A DNA stretch of 38,133 nucleotides, taken from Streptococcus australis (GTDB lineage Bacteria > Bacillota > Bacilli > Lactobacillales > Streptococcaceae). The DNA is taken from contig NZ_RJPZ01000003.1 in the NCBI RefSeq assembly GCF_003943615.1, positions 1 through 38,133 on the forward strand, in the 5' to 3' direction. A program made the position numbers and the translations under genes. Under the pieces are notes generated by a model. The model was given only the letters and a program-made list of their open reading frames with translations, did no database searches and had not been told where the DNA came from. This document shows positions 15,066 through 23,734 of this stretch, in pieces. Each line of letters starts with the position of its first letter. The first letter of the stretch is position 1.

Positions 15066-16031
15066 ATGCCACTTATTCACCGAACCATCAAGATGGTCCT
15101 CGCCACCTGTTTGGCCATCTTGCTTGCAGAGTTTTTAGGTCTGGCCTACGCCACCTCTGCGGGGATCATTGCCATCCTCAGCATTACCGATACCCGTCGC
15201 AGTACAGCTAGATTGGCCTACAACCGCTTTATGTCCATGCTTCTAGCCCTGTTCCTTGGAAGCTTAGCCTTTCAGATTCTCGGCTACAATCTCTGGGCTC
15301 TTGGTTTTTATCTGGCTACCTATGTCCCACTTACTTTTCTACAAGGCTGGGAAATTGGCATCACACCAAGTTCTGTCCTGGTTACCCATCTCCTGCTAGA
15401 AAAATCCACTTCTCTAGCCCTATTAGGAAATGAAGTGGCTATTTTCCTAATTGGAACCAGCTTTGCTCTCCTTGCCAATCTCTATATGCCTTCTCGACAA
15501 GAAGAAATTGATCGCTATCACGAGATTGTTGAGGAACAACTCAAGAAGATTCTCTATCGGTTTGCAGAATTTTTAGGAAAAGGAGATGGAAGCAACGATG
15601 CCAGCTTGATTCGTGAGCTAGATTCTATCTTAAAAGAGGCTCTCGATTTGGTATATCTAGACCATTCCAACCACCTCTTCCATCAGACCAACTACCATAT
15701 CCACTATTTTGAAATGCGCAAGCGCCAAAATAATATCCTGCGAGACATGGCCAACAACGTAAACAACTGCCAATTAGCAGCGAGCGAGAGTCTTATTTTG
15801 GCTCAACTCTTTGCTAAAACAGCCAGCCAACTCAGTCAGGAAAATCCAGCTCAATTCCTTCTTGATGAAATCAATCGCTATCTAGCAGTCTTTCGTGAAC
15901 GACCTCTTCCTCGATCTCGTCAAGAATTTGAAACCCGAGCGACCCTTTTGCAACTCCTGCGAGATCTTGAAACCTTCATCTCCATCAAGGTCGAATTTTA
16001 TCAAAATTATCAGAAGGAACTTCAAGCTTAG
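15066..16031 (+). CDS. aromatic acid exporter-like membrane protein (ArAE_1/DUF939)
   Basis: A 321-residue protein with about five hydrophobic helices in residues 8-145 (VLATCLAILLAEFLGLAYAT, MLLALFLGSLAFQILGYNLW, VAIFLIGTSFALLANLYMPS) followed by a 170-residue cytoplasmic helical domain. GIIAILSITDTRRSTARLA is characteristic of DUF939. The family is grouped with FUSC/ArAE transporters that export aromatic acids, but no substrate is proven for streptococcal members. Divergent from rlmB and monocistronic, ending in a terminator. Confidence 0.85.
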   Translation: MPLIHRTIKMVLATCLAILLAEFLGLAYATSAGIIAILSITDTRRSTARLAYNRFMSMLLALFLGSLAFQILGYNLWALGFYLATYVPLTFLQGWEIGITPSSVLVTHLLLEKSTSLALLGNEVAIFLIGTSFALLANLYMPSRQEEIDRYHEIVEEQLKKILYRFAEFLGKGDGSNDASLIRELDSILKEALDLVYLDHSNHLFHQTNYHIHYFEMRKRQNNILRDMANNVNNCQLAASESLILAQLFAKTASQLSQENPAQFLLDEINRYLAVFRERPLPRSRQEFETRATLLQLLRDLETFISIKVEFYQNYQKELQA

Positions 16032-16058
16032 CTCTATCTTTAGATCTATAAAAAATAG

Positions 16059-16088
16059 ACTGGAAAGATTTTTCCAGCTCTTTTTTCT
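16059..16088 (+). terminator. terminator after the ArAE gene
   Basis: CTGGAAA-GATT-TTTCCAG (16060-16077) followed by CTCTTTTTTC. Confidence 0.8.
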
Positions 16089-16135
16089 TTGTCATCAATT
16101 TATAACGAATTTTAAGAGAAAAACCTCCATATATA

Positions 16136-16164
16136 TTGAAAGCGCTGTCATAAAGTGTTATGAT
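16136..16164 (+). promoter_or_regulatory. promoter with overlapping cre site
   Basis: TTGAAA (16136-16141), 17 bases, TATGAT (16159-16164). TGAAAGCGCTGTCA at 16137-16150 is a perfect match to the CcpA cre consensus TGWAANCGNTNWCA and covers the -35 element. Glucose repression of the downstream wall-anchored peptidase gene is predicted. Confidence 0.8.
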
Positions 16165-16202
16165 AGGGGTGCATACATGTAAAGAACAAAGGAGGTCTCT
16201 TT

Positions 16203-19200
16203 ATGCATTCTTCTTATAAGAAGCGTTTGTACACAAACGCACTCAGTCTCTCTACCGCTGTCCTCTTAGCCTTCCTCGCACAAGGCCAAGTTGCTGCGGA
16301 CACTGTTGAACCAGCAAGTCCTGCTACACCTGTCGAAAACGTCCTCAAGCCAGAGGAAACCAGTACTAGTCCGGCAAGCAGCACAGAGGCAACAAATCCT
16401 GCCCCTGCAACAGAAGCGACTGCTAGTCCAGCTGGGACAGGAGAAAGCTCTCCTACCGCTTCAGACACAGCGAGTCCTACAGCCAAAGTAGAAGCCCCTG
16501 TAACAGAGCGGGCTGCAAACGCAGAGCCTACTATCAGTCTTACTGATAGCCCTATTTACATGTCTGAAAAAGGGACGCTGACGGATACCGTCAAGGATCA
16601 AGCTCAGGCTGCCGGAAAGATCAACTGGACCTTGGACGACAAACCACTAGAAGAATGGAAAACTTGGGATATGGAGACAGGTACTCTGTCCAAAGATCCC
16701 TTCATCACAGTTGAAGAGAACAAAAACGGAAATGATTTGGATCTAACCTTTACTGTCAAGGAACTCTTTGGTGAAGATTTAAGTCTTCGGAGCCCCAATA
16801 ATATCCGTCGGACCTATCGAAACTATATCGGTGAACACACTTTGGTTGGAACCAGCGCAGATCTTGGACTAACTATTCGCAAGAATCTAACCTTCCGTCC
16901 ATATAAAGACTTCCATACCCACGAGGAAATGCTAGCTTCCATTGAACAGACAAAGGCAGAAGCCAAAACAGACCGTCTGGTTCAGCTCGAAACTCTTGGT
17001 AAGAGCGCCCAAGGCCGGGACATGAAGATGGGAATTGTGAGTAAGGATCAAGCAAGTATTGACCACTACCTCTCATCTACCAATCCAAAAGCTTTGACCA
17101 AACCAAGTGAAATGCTGGCAGCTCTGAAGGACAAGACCTTGGATTACAAACTGCCTGTCCTAGTTCATAATACGCATGCGGATGAACAACCTGGTATTGA
17201 TATCATCACCGGTCTCTTCCGTACCTTCGCCACAGAAGATCAAGTCACTTTTAAAACGACAGACGAAGCTGGTAATGTCAAGAATGTAACTCTGGATATC
17301 CCAACTCTCTTAAACAAATTTATCTTCTTGTTTAACTTTACCGAAAACCCAGATGGGGATGCTCTCAACCTGCGTGCTTTGGCCAATGGACTGGATCCAA
17401 ACCGGGATGCTAGCTACCAAACCAACCCAGAAGTGCGTACCGTCATCCAAATGATCAACAAGTGGAATCCAATCGCTCTCTATGATATCCATGGATTTGT
17501 CAAAGAATTCTTGATCGAGCCTGCAACACCTCCACATGATCCGAACTTTGAATACGACCTCATGTCCAACCTCATGTTGGAAAATGCCCGTCATATGGGA
17601 CGGGCTGGAGTTGCCAATTCCAAATACGATAGCTACATCATTCCAAAACTAGACTGGGGAGATGGCTGGGATGATTCCTTCTCTGGATATACAGGTGTCT
17701 ATGCTGTCTATCACGGTATCTTAGGCCATACGATTGAAATTCCAGAATCCAACCAGGAATCTTATTATGCTGGTCGTAATGCTGTCCTCGGAGGCATTGA
17801 CTTCCTCAACCAAGATCCAGACAAACTCCTTGAGATGCGTCTCAATTTCTACTTACGTGGTCTCAACAAGATTGAAGATCCAAAAGCAGAAAACGAACTG
17901 GTCGGTCCAAATGGGGAAATCGTTGGACGTGTGAAAAATGGTCGTCCGAAATTCTTCCCAGACTACTATGTCATCCCAATGAGCCTCGACAAGGACAATG
18001 ACGCCCAAGAAGCCTTCAATATGATCGACTACTTCAAACGAAACGGTGTCCTCGTTAAAGAACTCAAAGAAGATACAGGCAGCTACAAAAAAGGGGACTT
18101 AGTCATTGATATGGCCCAAGCCAAACGGGGCTACGCCAACCATATCCTCTATAAAGGTTCGAATGAATCCGCCTGGGCAGCCATGTATGCAGAACTTCTC
18201 GTTAACTTCCCTGATATGAAAGGCTTCAAGGCAGAACCTGTATTCAAGGACGGTCTCTTTGCTGGAAAACTTGGAGAAGTCACAACCACTCGCGCGACTA
18301 GAACCTCTGAGATCGATCCAAAAGCGCCTTACTACGTCATCGCCAATACATCAGCTAGCGCTGTTCAAGCGGTAAACAAAGCGATTTCCCAAGGCAAATC
18401 TGTTTACCTAACAGATGATGGTTACATCGTTGACCGCGATACCTTCGCATCGCTCCTTCCAAATTATGCTATTTACGGGGAAGCCCTCTACAAGGTTCCA
18501 AACGGTCCAACCTTAAAACCACTGAAAATCTACTCACCTAATTATCACTACAATTGGACTGGAGTAGATGCGCCTGCTCATACTAGTTTGGTTCTTGAAA
18601 AATTAGGTTTCCAAATCGTCGATACTCCTGAAGAGGCCGATGTCATTGTGCTTGAAAACAATCGCTATGATGCCTCCATCTTCGGCAAGAAACCAACCCT
18701 CGTCATCGGCGGGGAAGCCATGCAGAAACTGGAAAAATTGGGAGTTCTTTCAGGATTTGATGCTGAAAAACTAAAAGGTGGCAGTGACTACGAAGGCTTG
18801 ATGAAGGCCATCATTGATGACCAAGACCCACTGACCAGTGGTTACAAGAAGAACGCCCTCTTCTACTCCAACTCAGGAAACTGGATTGAAAAAGTTCCAA
18901 GCAACTTCAAGACCTTGATGAGTATCGCTTCAAGCGACTACTACATTGCGGGCTGGTGGCCAAAAAATGAGGTCCTAGCCAATAAGGTCATGGCCATTTC
19001 TGGAGAACTTCTCGGCCAACCACTCTTTGTCTATGCTGGAAATCCAACCAATCGCCAACACCCTGTCCACTTCTTCCGCTGGGTAACCAATGCGATCTTT
19101 GGCAGCAAGTTGGCTACCTTGACAGACTACGTTCCAGCCAAAGACCCAGATCAAGTGGTGGTTCCAATTCATAACCAAACAACCACTCAACAGCCAATCT

Positions 19201-19433
19201 TGACCAAGAAGGACACTCCTACAGTTCTCCTTCCACAAAAAGAAACTGTAGCTGAAACTGGAGAAAGCGTGCAAGCCTTGACCTACCAGGTTGGACAAAG
19301 CTTCCAAGAAAATCCAGCCAAGGCACAATTGCCACAAACTGGAGATCACTCAAGTGGACACTTTATCCTTTCAAGCTTCTTGCTAGCCGTTAGCGGTGGA
19401 TTCCTCCTCTTGAAAAAGAAAGAAGTTGAATAA
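16203..19433 (+). CDS. LPXTG-anchored M14 zinc carboxypeptidase
   Basis: A 1076-residue surface protein. Order: signal peptide (KKRLYTNALSLSTAVLLAFL, cleavage near VAA-DT), Ser/Thr/Pro/Ala-rich stalk to about residue 108, N-terminal beta region, then an M14 catalytic domain with zinc ligands H325 and E328 (THADEQPG) and H430 (YDIHGFVKE), DPNRD substrate-binding region and general base E512 (GHTIEIPE). A long C-terminal region follows, including a stretch like a glutamine-amidotransferase-type fold (DVIVLENNRYD, PTLVIGGEAM). LPQTG begins at residue 1043, then a hydrophobic helix and KKKEVE, so sortase attaches it to peptidoglycan. It probably trims C-terminal residues from host or dietary peptides or wall peptides. 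All catalytic residues are present. Strong AAAGGAGG site. Confidence 0.9.
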   Translation: MHSSYKKRLYTNALSLSTAVLLAFLAQGQVAADTVEPASPATPVENVLKPEETSTSPASSTEATNPAPATEATASPAGTGESSPTASDTASPTAKVEAPVTERAANAEPTISLTDSPIYMSEKGTLTDTVKDQAQAAGKINWTLDDKPLEEWKTWDMETGTLSKDPFITVEENKNGNDLDLTFTVKELFGEDLSLRSPNNIRRTYRNYIGEHTLVGTSADLGLTIRKNLTFRPYKDFHTHEEMLASIEQTKAEAKTDRLVQLETLGKSAQGRDMKMGIVSKDQASIDHYLSSTNPKALTKPSEMLAALKDKTLDYKLPVLVHNTHADEQPGIDIITGLFRTFATEDQVTFKTTDEAGNVKNVTLDIPTLLNKFIFLFNFTENPDGDALNLRALANGLDPNRDASYQTNPEVRTVIQMINKWNPIALYDIHGFVKEFLIEPATPPHDPNFEYDLMSNLMLENARHMGRAGVANSKYDSYIIPKLDWGDGWDDSFSGYTGVYAVYHGILGHTIEIPESNQESYYAGRNAVLGGIDFLNQDPDKLLEMRLNFYLRGLNKIEDPKAENELVGPNGEIVGRVKNGRPKFFPDYYVIPMSLDKDNDAQEAFNMIDYFKRNGVLVKELKEDTGSYKKGDLVIDMAQAKRGYANHILYKGSNESAWAAMYAELLVNFPDMKGFKAEPVFKDGLFAGKLGEVTTTRATRTSEIDPKAPYYVIANTSASAVQAVNKAISQGKSVYLTDDGYIVDRDTFASLLPNYAIYGEALYKVPNGPTLKPLKIYSPNYHYNWTGVDAPAHTSLVLEKLGFQIVDTPEEADVIVLENNRYDASIFGKKPTLVIGGEAMQKLEKLGVLSGFDAEKLKGGSDYEGLMKAIIDDQDPLTSGYKKNALFYSNSGNWIEKVPSNFKTLMSIASSDYYIAGWWPKNEVLANKVMAISGELLGQPLFVYAGNPTNRQHPVHFFRWVTNAIFGSKLATLTDYVPAKDPDQVVVPIHNQTTTQQPILTKKDTPTVLLPQKETVAETGESVQALTYQVGQSFQENPAKAQLPQTGDHSSGHFILSSFLLAVSGGFLLLKKKEVE

Positions 19434-19460
19434 GTTCCAGGTTTAGACTTGGACGACATG

Positions 19461-19492
19461 AAAAGAACCTTCGCAGACGCGAAGGTTCTTTT
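19461..19492. terminator. bidirectional terminator between the M14 gene and dexB
   Basis: AAAAGAACCTTCGC / GCGAAGGTTCTTTT, a perfect 14-bp stem with an AGAC loop. It serves both convergent genes and touches the dexB stop codon. Confidence 0.9.
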
Positions 19493-21160
19493 CTATTCTG
19501 CTAATTCCAACACGATGGTTTGGTAAGGGGCCAATTCTAACACTTGGTCTCCTTCTTGGAATAGTCCCGTGACATTATTTAAAATGACAGTTTCAATCGG
19601 AGCTGGCAAGTCCAAGCTAGCTTGACGATTTTGAAAATTGCTGACAATTAAGAGACGCTTGTCCCCACGACGTTCGAAGGCGATGATGTTTTCACGATCC
19701 CGATAAGCTGGGATCATATCTCCAAACCGGATGGTATTTCCATAGAGGGGATGGCGATACAAGGCCGTCAGCTGACGATAATAATTCAAGATGGAGTCTG
19801 GGTCCTTTTCCTGGTCTTCCACATTGATGGAATAATCCGGTTTGGGACTGATCAACCAAGCTGGTCCATCGCTAAAGCCCAGACCTGGTTCTGCTGTCCA
19901 CTGCATCGGCGTCCGCGCATTGTCTCGGCTGTAGTTGGCAATCGCTGCCAAGGCTTCTTCCTCGCTCAAACCAGCTTCTTTAGCCACATGGTAGCCATTG
20001 ATCGTTGCGATATCATCAAAATCCTCCACTGATTCAAAGACTTGGTTTTCCATCCCAATTTCTTGACCTTGATAGATAAAAGGAATTCCCTTGCGCAACA
20101 CTTGAATGGTTCCTAGGGCTTTTTTACTGGTATCGTTTACAGGACCTTCTGCGATATAGTGGGACACACCACGAGGCTCATCATGATTTTCAATGATGGT
20201 TGAGAGGACCCCAATGCTATCCGCGCGCTCATGCGCTTGAAAAATACTTTCCTTAAGTTCATCTGCTGTTGGAAGAGTATGGTCAAACCAGCCCTTTCCT
20301 TCCTGACCTAGCATGGTTTGCTTGAAGTCAAAAATCGAAGAAAAGACACCATCTTTTCCGATAAAGAAATGCAATTCTTCGTCGGTTTCATTGAAAACTT
20401 CCCCTACAGTGAAGGCATTGTACTTAGCAAAGGTTCGCTCCTTTAACTCTTGCAAGAAGGGTTCAATCGGTTGGGCATTCACCAATGATTCCGGCACTGG
20501 GACCAGGCCATTGGCACGATCTGATGGAAGCGAACGCCATTCCAAATCCTTTTTAATATTGATAATGGCATCGATCCGAAAACCCGCAATCCCCTTGTCC
20601 AACCACCAATTGATCATGGTGTAAATTTCTTCGCGCAGGACAGGATTTTGCCAATTGAGGTCTGGCTGATTCTTATGGAAAGAATGGAGATAGTATTTGT
20701 TAGTGCCAGGTACCGGTTCCCAGACACTGCCTCCAAAATAACTTTCCCAGTTGTTGGGTTCCTTGTCACTTTCGATAAAATAAAAGTAATCCGCATAAGG
20801 GCCATCAGGATCCGCTAAAGCTTTTTGGAACCACTCGTGATGGCTGGAGCAGTGGTTGACCACCAAGTCCATAATAATGGAAATGCCACGCTTCTTGCCT
20901 TCCGCAATCAACTCTTCCATGTCTTCCATAGTCCCAAAGAGGGGATCAATGGCATAGTAGTCTGAAATATCATAGCCCTGATCAATAAAAGGACTCTTGT
21001 AAATAGGGGATAGCCAGAGAATATCGATTCCAAGTTTTTCAAGATAATCTAGCTTTTGAGTAATTCCTTTCAGGTCCCCAATCCCATCGCCATTGCTGTC
21101 CTTAAAGCTTTTCGGGTAGATCTGGTAAGCGACTTTTCCCTTCCACCAATCTTTTTCCAT
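19493..21160 (-). CDS. dexB: glucan 1,6-alpha-glucosidase (GH13)
   Basis: A 555-residue GH13 enzyme cleaving alpha-1,6 glucosidic bonds of isomalto-oligosaccharides from dextran. No signal peptide, so cytoplasmic. Motifs: DLVVNHCSSHHEW, nucleophile D197 in GFRIDAI, acid/base E254 in TVGEVFNE, transition-state D327 in ENHDEPR. The QPDLNWQNP and GMENQVF regions fit the oligo-1,6-glucosidase/DexB branch rather than amylases. AAAGGAGAC precedes the ATG. It follows msmK by 64 bases with an intercistronic hairpin; the same order msmK-dexB ends the S. mutans msm operon. Here the rest of that operon is absent. Confidence 0.93.
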   Translation of the reverse strand: MEKDWWKGKVAYQIYPKSFKDSNGDGIGDLKGITQKLDYLEKLGIDILWLSPIYKSPFIDQGYDISDYYAIDPLFGTMEDMEELIAEGKKRGISIIMDLVVNHCSSHHEWFQKALADPDGPYADYFYFIESDKEPNNWESYFGGSVWEPVPGTNKYYLHSFHKNQPDLNWQNPVLREEIYTMINWWLDKGIAGFRIDAIINIKKDLEWRSLPSDRANGLVPVPESLVNAQPIEPFLQELKERTFAKYNAFTVGEVFNETDEELHFFIGKDGVFSSIFDFKQTMLGQEGKGWFDHTLPTADELKESIFQAHERADSIGVLSTIIENHDEPRGVSHYIAEGPVNDTSKKALGTIQVLRKGIPFIYQGQEIGMENQVFESVEDFDDIATINGYHVAKEAGLSEEEALAAIANYSRDNARTPMQWTAEPGLGFSDGPAWLISPKPDYSINVEDQEKDPDSILNYYRQLTALYRHPLYGNTIRFGDMIPAYRDRENIIAFERRGDKRLLIVSNFQNRQASLDLPAPIETVILNNVTGLFQEGDQVLELAPYQTIVLELAE

Positions 21161-21181
21161 TTCTTGTCTCCTTTAATAAAT

Positions 21182-21210
21182 AGAAGGCCAAGACATGCGT
21201 CTCAGCCTCT
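21182..21210 (-). other. intercistronic hairpin between msmK and dexB
   Basis: Minus-strand AGAGGCTGAGAC pairs imperfectly with GTCTTGGCCTTCT around GCAT. There is no good T run. It could set relative msmK/dexB levels by attenuation or by protecting the msmK 3' end. Confidence 0.4.
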
Positions 21211-21224
21211 ATATTATTCAAATT

Positions 21225-22355
21225 TTAGTATACTGTTTTTTCAGTTTCTTTATCGAAGAAGTGAGCTTTGTTCAAGTCAAATCCAAGTTCGATAGTTGCA
21301 CCTGTTTCATGGTAGTCACGCGCATCCACTTTAGCGATGAATTCGTTGTCACCAACTTGGCAGTACAAGTGAGATTCAGAACCAAGCAACTCAGATACAG
21401 AGATGGTTGCTTTTACTACTGATTCTGGGAATGTTTCAAGGAAAGCAGCCTCTGTATTCACATCTTCTGGACGGATACCAAAGATCAATTCTTTGCCTTC
21501 ATAGCCTTTTTCACGAAGAACTTTCAAAGCACCTTCTGGAACTTTCAAATTCAAACCGTTAGCAACGATGTAGCCATTTTCCAATTTCACGTTAATGAAG
21601 TTCATCGCTGGGCTTCCGATAAATCCAGCTACGAATTTGTTCACAGGGTTTTTGTACACTTCTTGCGGAGAACCAATTTGTTCAACACGTCCAATTGTAC
21701 CAGTACCAGCAGGGTTCTTAGTTGCTGACATGATAACGATACGGTCTGCCAATGTCATCGCTTCTGTTTGGTCGTGAGTTACGTAGATAGTTGTAGCTCC
21801 GATACGACGGTGGATTTTAGCGATTTCAGCACGCATTGATACACGCAATTTGGCATCTAAGTTTGACAAAGGTTCGTCCATCAAGAACACTTTTGCATCA
21901 CGGACAATGGCACGACCCATAGCCACACGTTGACGTTGACCACCAGAAAGGTCAGCTGGTTTACGATCCAAGAATTCTTTCAAGCCAAGGATTTCTGCTG
22001 CTTCTTGTACACGTTTGTCGATATCTTCCTTGCTGTATTTACGCAATTTCAAACCAAAGGCCATGTTGTCATAAACAGTCATGTGTGGGTAAAGAGCGTA
22101 GTTTTGGAATACCATGGCGATATCACGGTCTTTCGGTGCCACGTTGTTTACAACAGTACCATCGATCGAACATTCACCTTCTGTGATGTCTTCAAGACCA
22201 GCGATCATACGAAGAGTTGTTGATTTACCACATCCTGAAGGACCTACGAAAACGATAAACTCTTTGTCTTTGATGTCCAAGTTGAAGTCTTCAACTGAAT
22301 AGTGTTCGCTGTTTGGATATTTTTTGTAAATATTTTTGAGATTTAATTCTACCAT
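21225..22355 (-). CDS. msmK: sugar ABC transporter ATPase MsmK (UgpC family)
   Basis: A 376-residue CUT1-family ATPase. Walker A GPSGCGKST, Q-loop MVFQNYALYPHMTV, signature LSGGQRQRVAMGRA, Walker B VFLMDEPLSNLDAKLR, switch His VTHDQTEAM, and a C-terminal OB-fold regulatory domain (FGIRPEDV; EHLY-type SELLGSESHLY). MsmK energises several carbohydrate importers in streptococci (raffinose, maltodextrin, sialic acid), whose permeases lie elsewhere. AAAGGAG precedes the ATG. Co-transcription with dexB links uptake and intracellular cleavage of alpha-1,6 sugars. Confidence 0.95.
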   Translation of the reverse strand: MVELNLKNIYKKYPNSEHYSVEDFNLDIKDKEFIVFVGPSGCGKSTTLRMIAGLEDITEGECSIDGTVVNNVAPKDRDIAMVFQNYALYPHMTVYDNMAFGLKLRKYSKEDIDKRVQEAAEILGLKEFLDRKPADLSGGQRQRVAMGRAIVRDAKVFLMDEPLSNLDAKLRVSMRAEIAKIHRRIGATTIYVTHDQTEAMTLADRIVIMSATKNPAGTGTIGRVEQIGSPQEVYKNPVNKFVAGFIGSPAMNFINVKLENGYIVANGLNLKVPEGALKVLREKGYEGKELIFGIRPEDVNTEAAFLETFPESVVKATISVSELLGSESHLYCQVGDNEFIAKVDARDYHETGATIELGFDLNKAHFFDKETEKTVY

Positions 22356-22390
22356 GATGGTACTCCTTTGATTTTTATAATTCTATTGTA

Positions 22391-22411
22391 AATGAAAACG
22401 TTTTACAAAGC
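22391..22411 (-). promoter_or_regulatory. cre-like palindrome and -10 upstream of msmK
   Basis: Minus-strand TGTAAAACGTTTTCA (one base longer than the cre consensus) is followed by TACAAT about 35 bases before the ATG. No good -35 element is present. CcpA control is plausible but the site is imperfect. Confidence 0.4.
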
Positions 22412-22423
22412 TATGGCAAGTCT

Positions 22424-22463
22424 CACAAAAAAGAAAAAGAGTTTTGTGCAAGTTGCACAAAAC
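22424..22463 (-). terminator. terminator of the pnp-to-pucR run
   Basis: Minus-strand GTTTTGTGCAA / TTGCACAAAAC stem followed by TCTTTTTCTTTTTTT, just after the PucR-type gene stop. Confidence 0.88.
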
Positions 22464-22478
22464 CCACTATTTATTCCG

Positions 22479-23339
22479 TTACATCACATCCTGTAGAACC
22501 AAATGGTAACAAAGAGCTAGATCTGTCAGGTTTTTCAGTTGGAGACCTGTTAGCTCTTCCCATTTGTCCATCTTGTATTGAAGGGAATTCCGATGGAGAT
22601 AGAGTTGCTGAGCCGCCTTGGTCACAACTGCCCCGTTGTCCCACAGTGCAACAATGATATCCTGCAACTGGTCTTGACTCCCGATCAACTGATGCAAGCG
22701 TTCTTTGATAGGATGGAGATCCAAATCTGCCTGCTCGATTCCCCACAGGTAGAGTTGAGAAAAGCGGTAGACGCCTTGGTGCCCTTCTCGGATCCAGGCT
22801 CTAAAGGCTGCCCATTCTGCTCGGATGACAGAAGACACTTTTCCATCTTTTGACTCTGTCCATACCTGCCCGACCATAATGGATAAGCGAATATTAAAGT
22901 CATACTCCATGGCAGAGACAGTATCTTTTAAGATATCAGCCACAGTTAGCGACTGCTCTTGATCCAGAATGAGTACATAATCTTGTCCACTCAGTTGCAA
23001 GGTTGCTCGAAAATTGGGCAAGAGCGTCTGCATCATCTCTAGCCAGGAAGAAATACCTTCCGCTGTCGAATGTGAGAGGTGACAATAGACGAGTTGCATC
23101 TTTTTGATGACTTGAGGGGCTTCCCCTTTCCCATCAATCAGGTATTGGTACCAAGGATTGGGAGTAAGATCTTCCTCACTAGCCAACCAGGCAATCAAAT
23201 GTTTTTCTCTCTCGGTTAGCTCTTCTTCCTTCAATTGCAACCATTGCTGGGCCTGTAGGGGAATGGCCACAAAACCCTCTGGTGGATTGGGGTGATCCGT
23301 CACCTCTGCCTGAGGGAACCACTCTCTGATATCTTTCAC
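22479..23339 (-). CDS. PucR/CdaR-type helix-turn-helix regulator
   Basis: A 286-residue protein from a GTG at 23339. The C-terminal 60 residues carry a PucR-type HTH (NGAVVTKAAQQLYLHRNSLQ, YKMDKWEELTGLQL). The middle region resembles the GGDEF-like domain of CdaR regulators. The GTG overlaps the mrnC stop (TAGTG) and has AAGGG 8 bases upstream, so it is preferred to the GTG at 23375, which lacks a site. It lies just before msmK-dexB, separated by a terminator, and could regulate a carbohydrate gene; the target is unknown. Confidence 0.8.
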   Translation of the reverse strand: MKDIREWFPQAEVTDHPNPPEGFVAIPLQAQQWLQLKEEELTEREKHLIAWLASEEDLTPNPWYQYLIDGKGEAPQVIKKMQLVYCHLSHSTAEGISSWLEMMQTLLPNFRATLQLSGQDYVLILDQEQSLTVADILKDTVSAMEYDFNIRLSIMVGQVWTESKDGKVSSVIRAEWAAFRAWIREGHQGVYRFSQLYLWGIEQADLDLHPIKERLHQLIGSQDQLQDIIVALWDNGAVVTKAAQQLYLHRNSLQYKMDKWEELTGLQLKNLTDLALCYHLVLQDVM

Positions 23340-23734
23340 TACTTTGTCCCTTCTTCCACTTTTTGAATACACCAAGCCACCAATTCCTCTAAGCGGTTGA
23401 TTTCGTCTGTCAAATGCAAGTAACCCATGACCGCTTCAAAACCTGTCGACATACGATAGGTCACGACGTCAGCATTTTTGGCCTTGGTGTGGCTATTGGT
23501 ATTACGACCGCGCTTATAGATTTCAACTTCTTTCTCTGTCAAAACATCTTCCTCAAGCATGGTCGCAATCAGATTAGCTTGCGCCTTGGCAGAGACATAC
23601 CTAGTTGCAGTCTGGTGGAGTTTATTAGGCTTGGTCATCCCTTGCAGAATCAAATGCTTACGGATATACATGGAATAAACCGCATCTCCTTCAAAGGCCA
23701 GGGCAATCCCATTAATCAGATTGACATCAATCAC
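23339..23734 (-). CDS. mrnC: mini-ribonuclease III
   Basis: A 131-residue RNase III catalytic domain without a dsRNA-binding domain. [15 protein letters not shown] holds the signature acidic residues, and [18 protein letters not shown] the second active-site helix. In Bacillus, Mini-III matures 23S rRNA ends. It overlaps cysS by 8 bases, the standard Firmicutes cysS-mrnC pair. Confidence 0.95.
   Translation of the reverse strand: MIDVNLINGIALAFEGDAVYSMYIRKHLILQGMTKPNKLHQTATRYVSAKAQANLIATMLEEDVLTEKEVEIYKRGRNTNSHTKAKNADVVTYRMSTGFEAVMGYLHLTDEINRLEELVAWCIQKVEEGTK

Noticed and set aside
16330..16500. Possible short tandem DNA repeat in the M14 gene stalk
   Set aside because: The region is Ser/Thr/Pro/Ala-rich but shows no regular period; ordinary low-complexity stalk.
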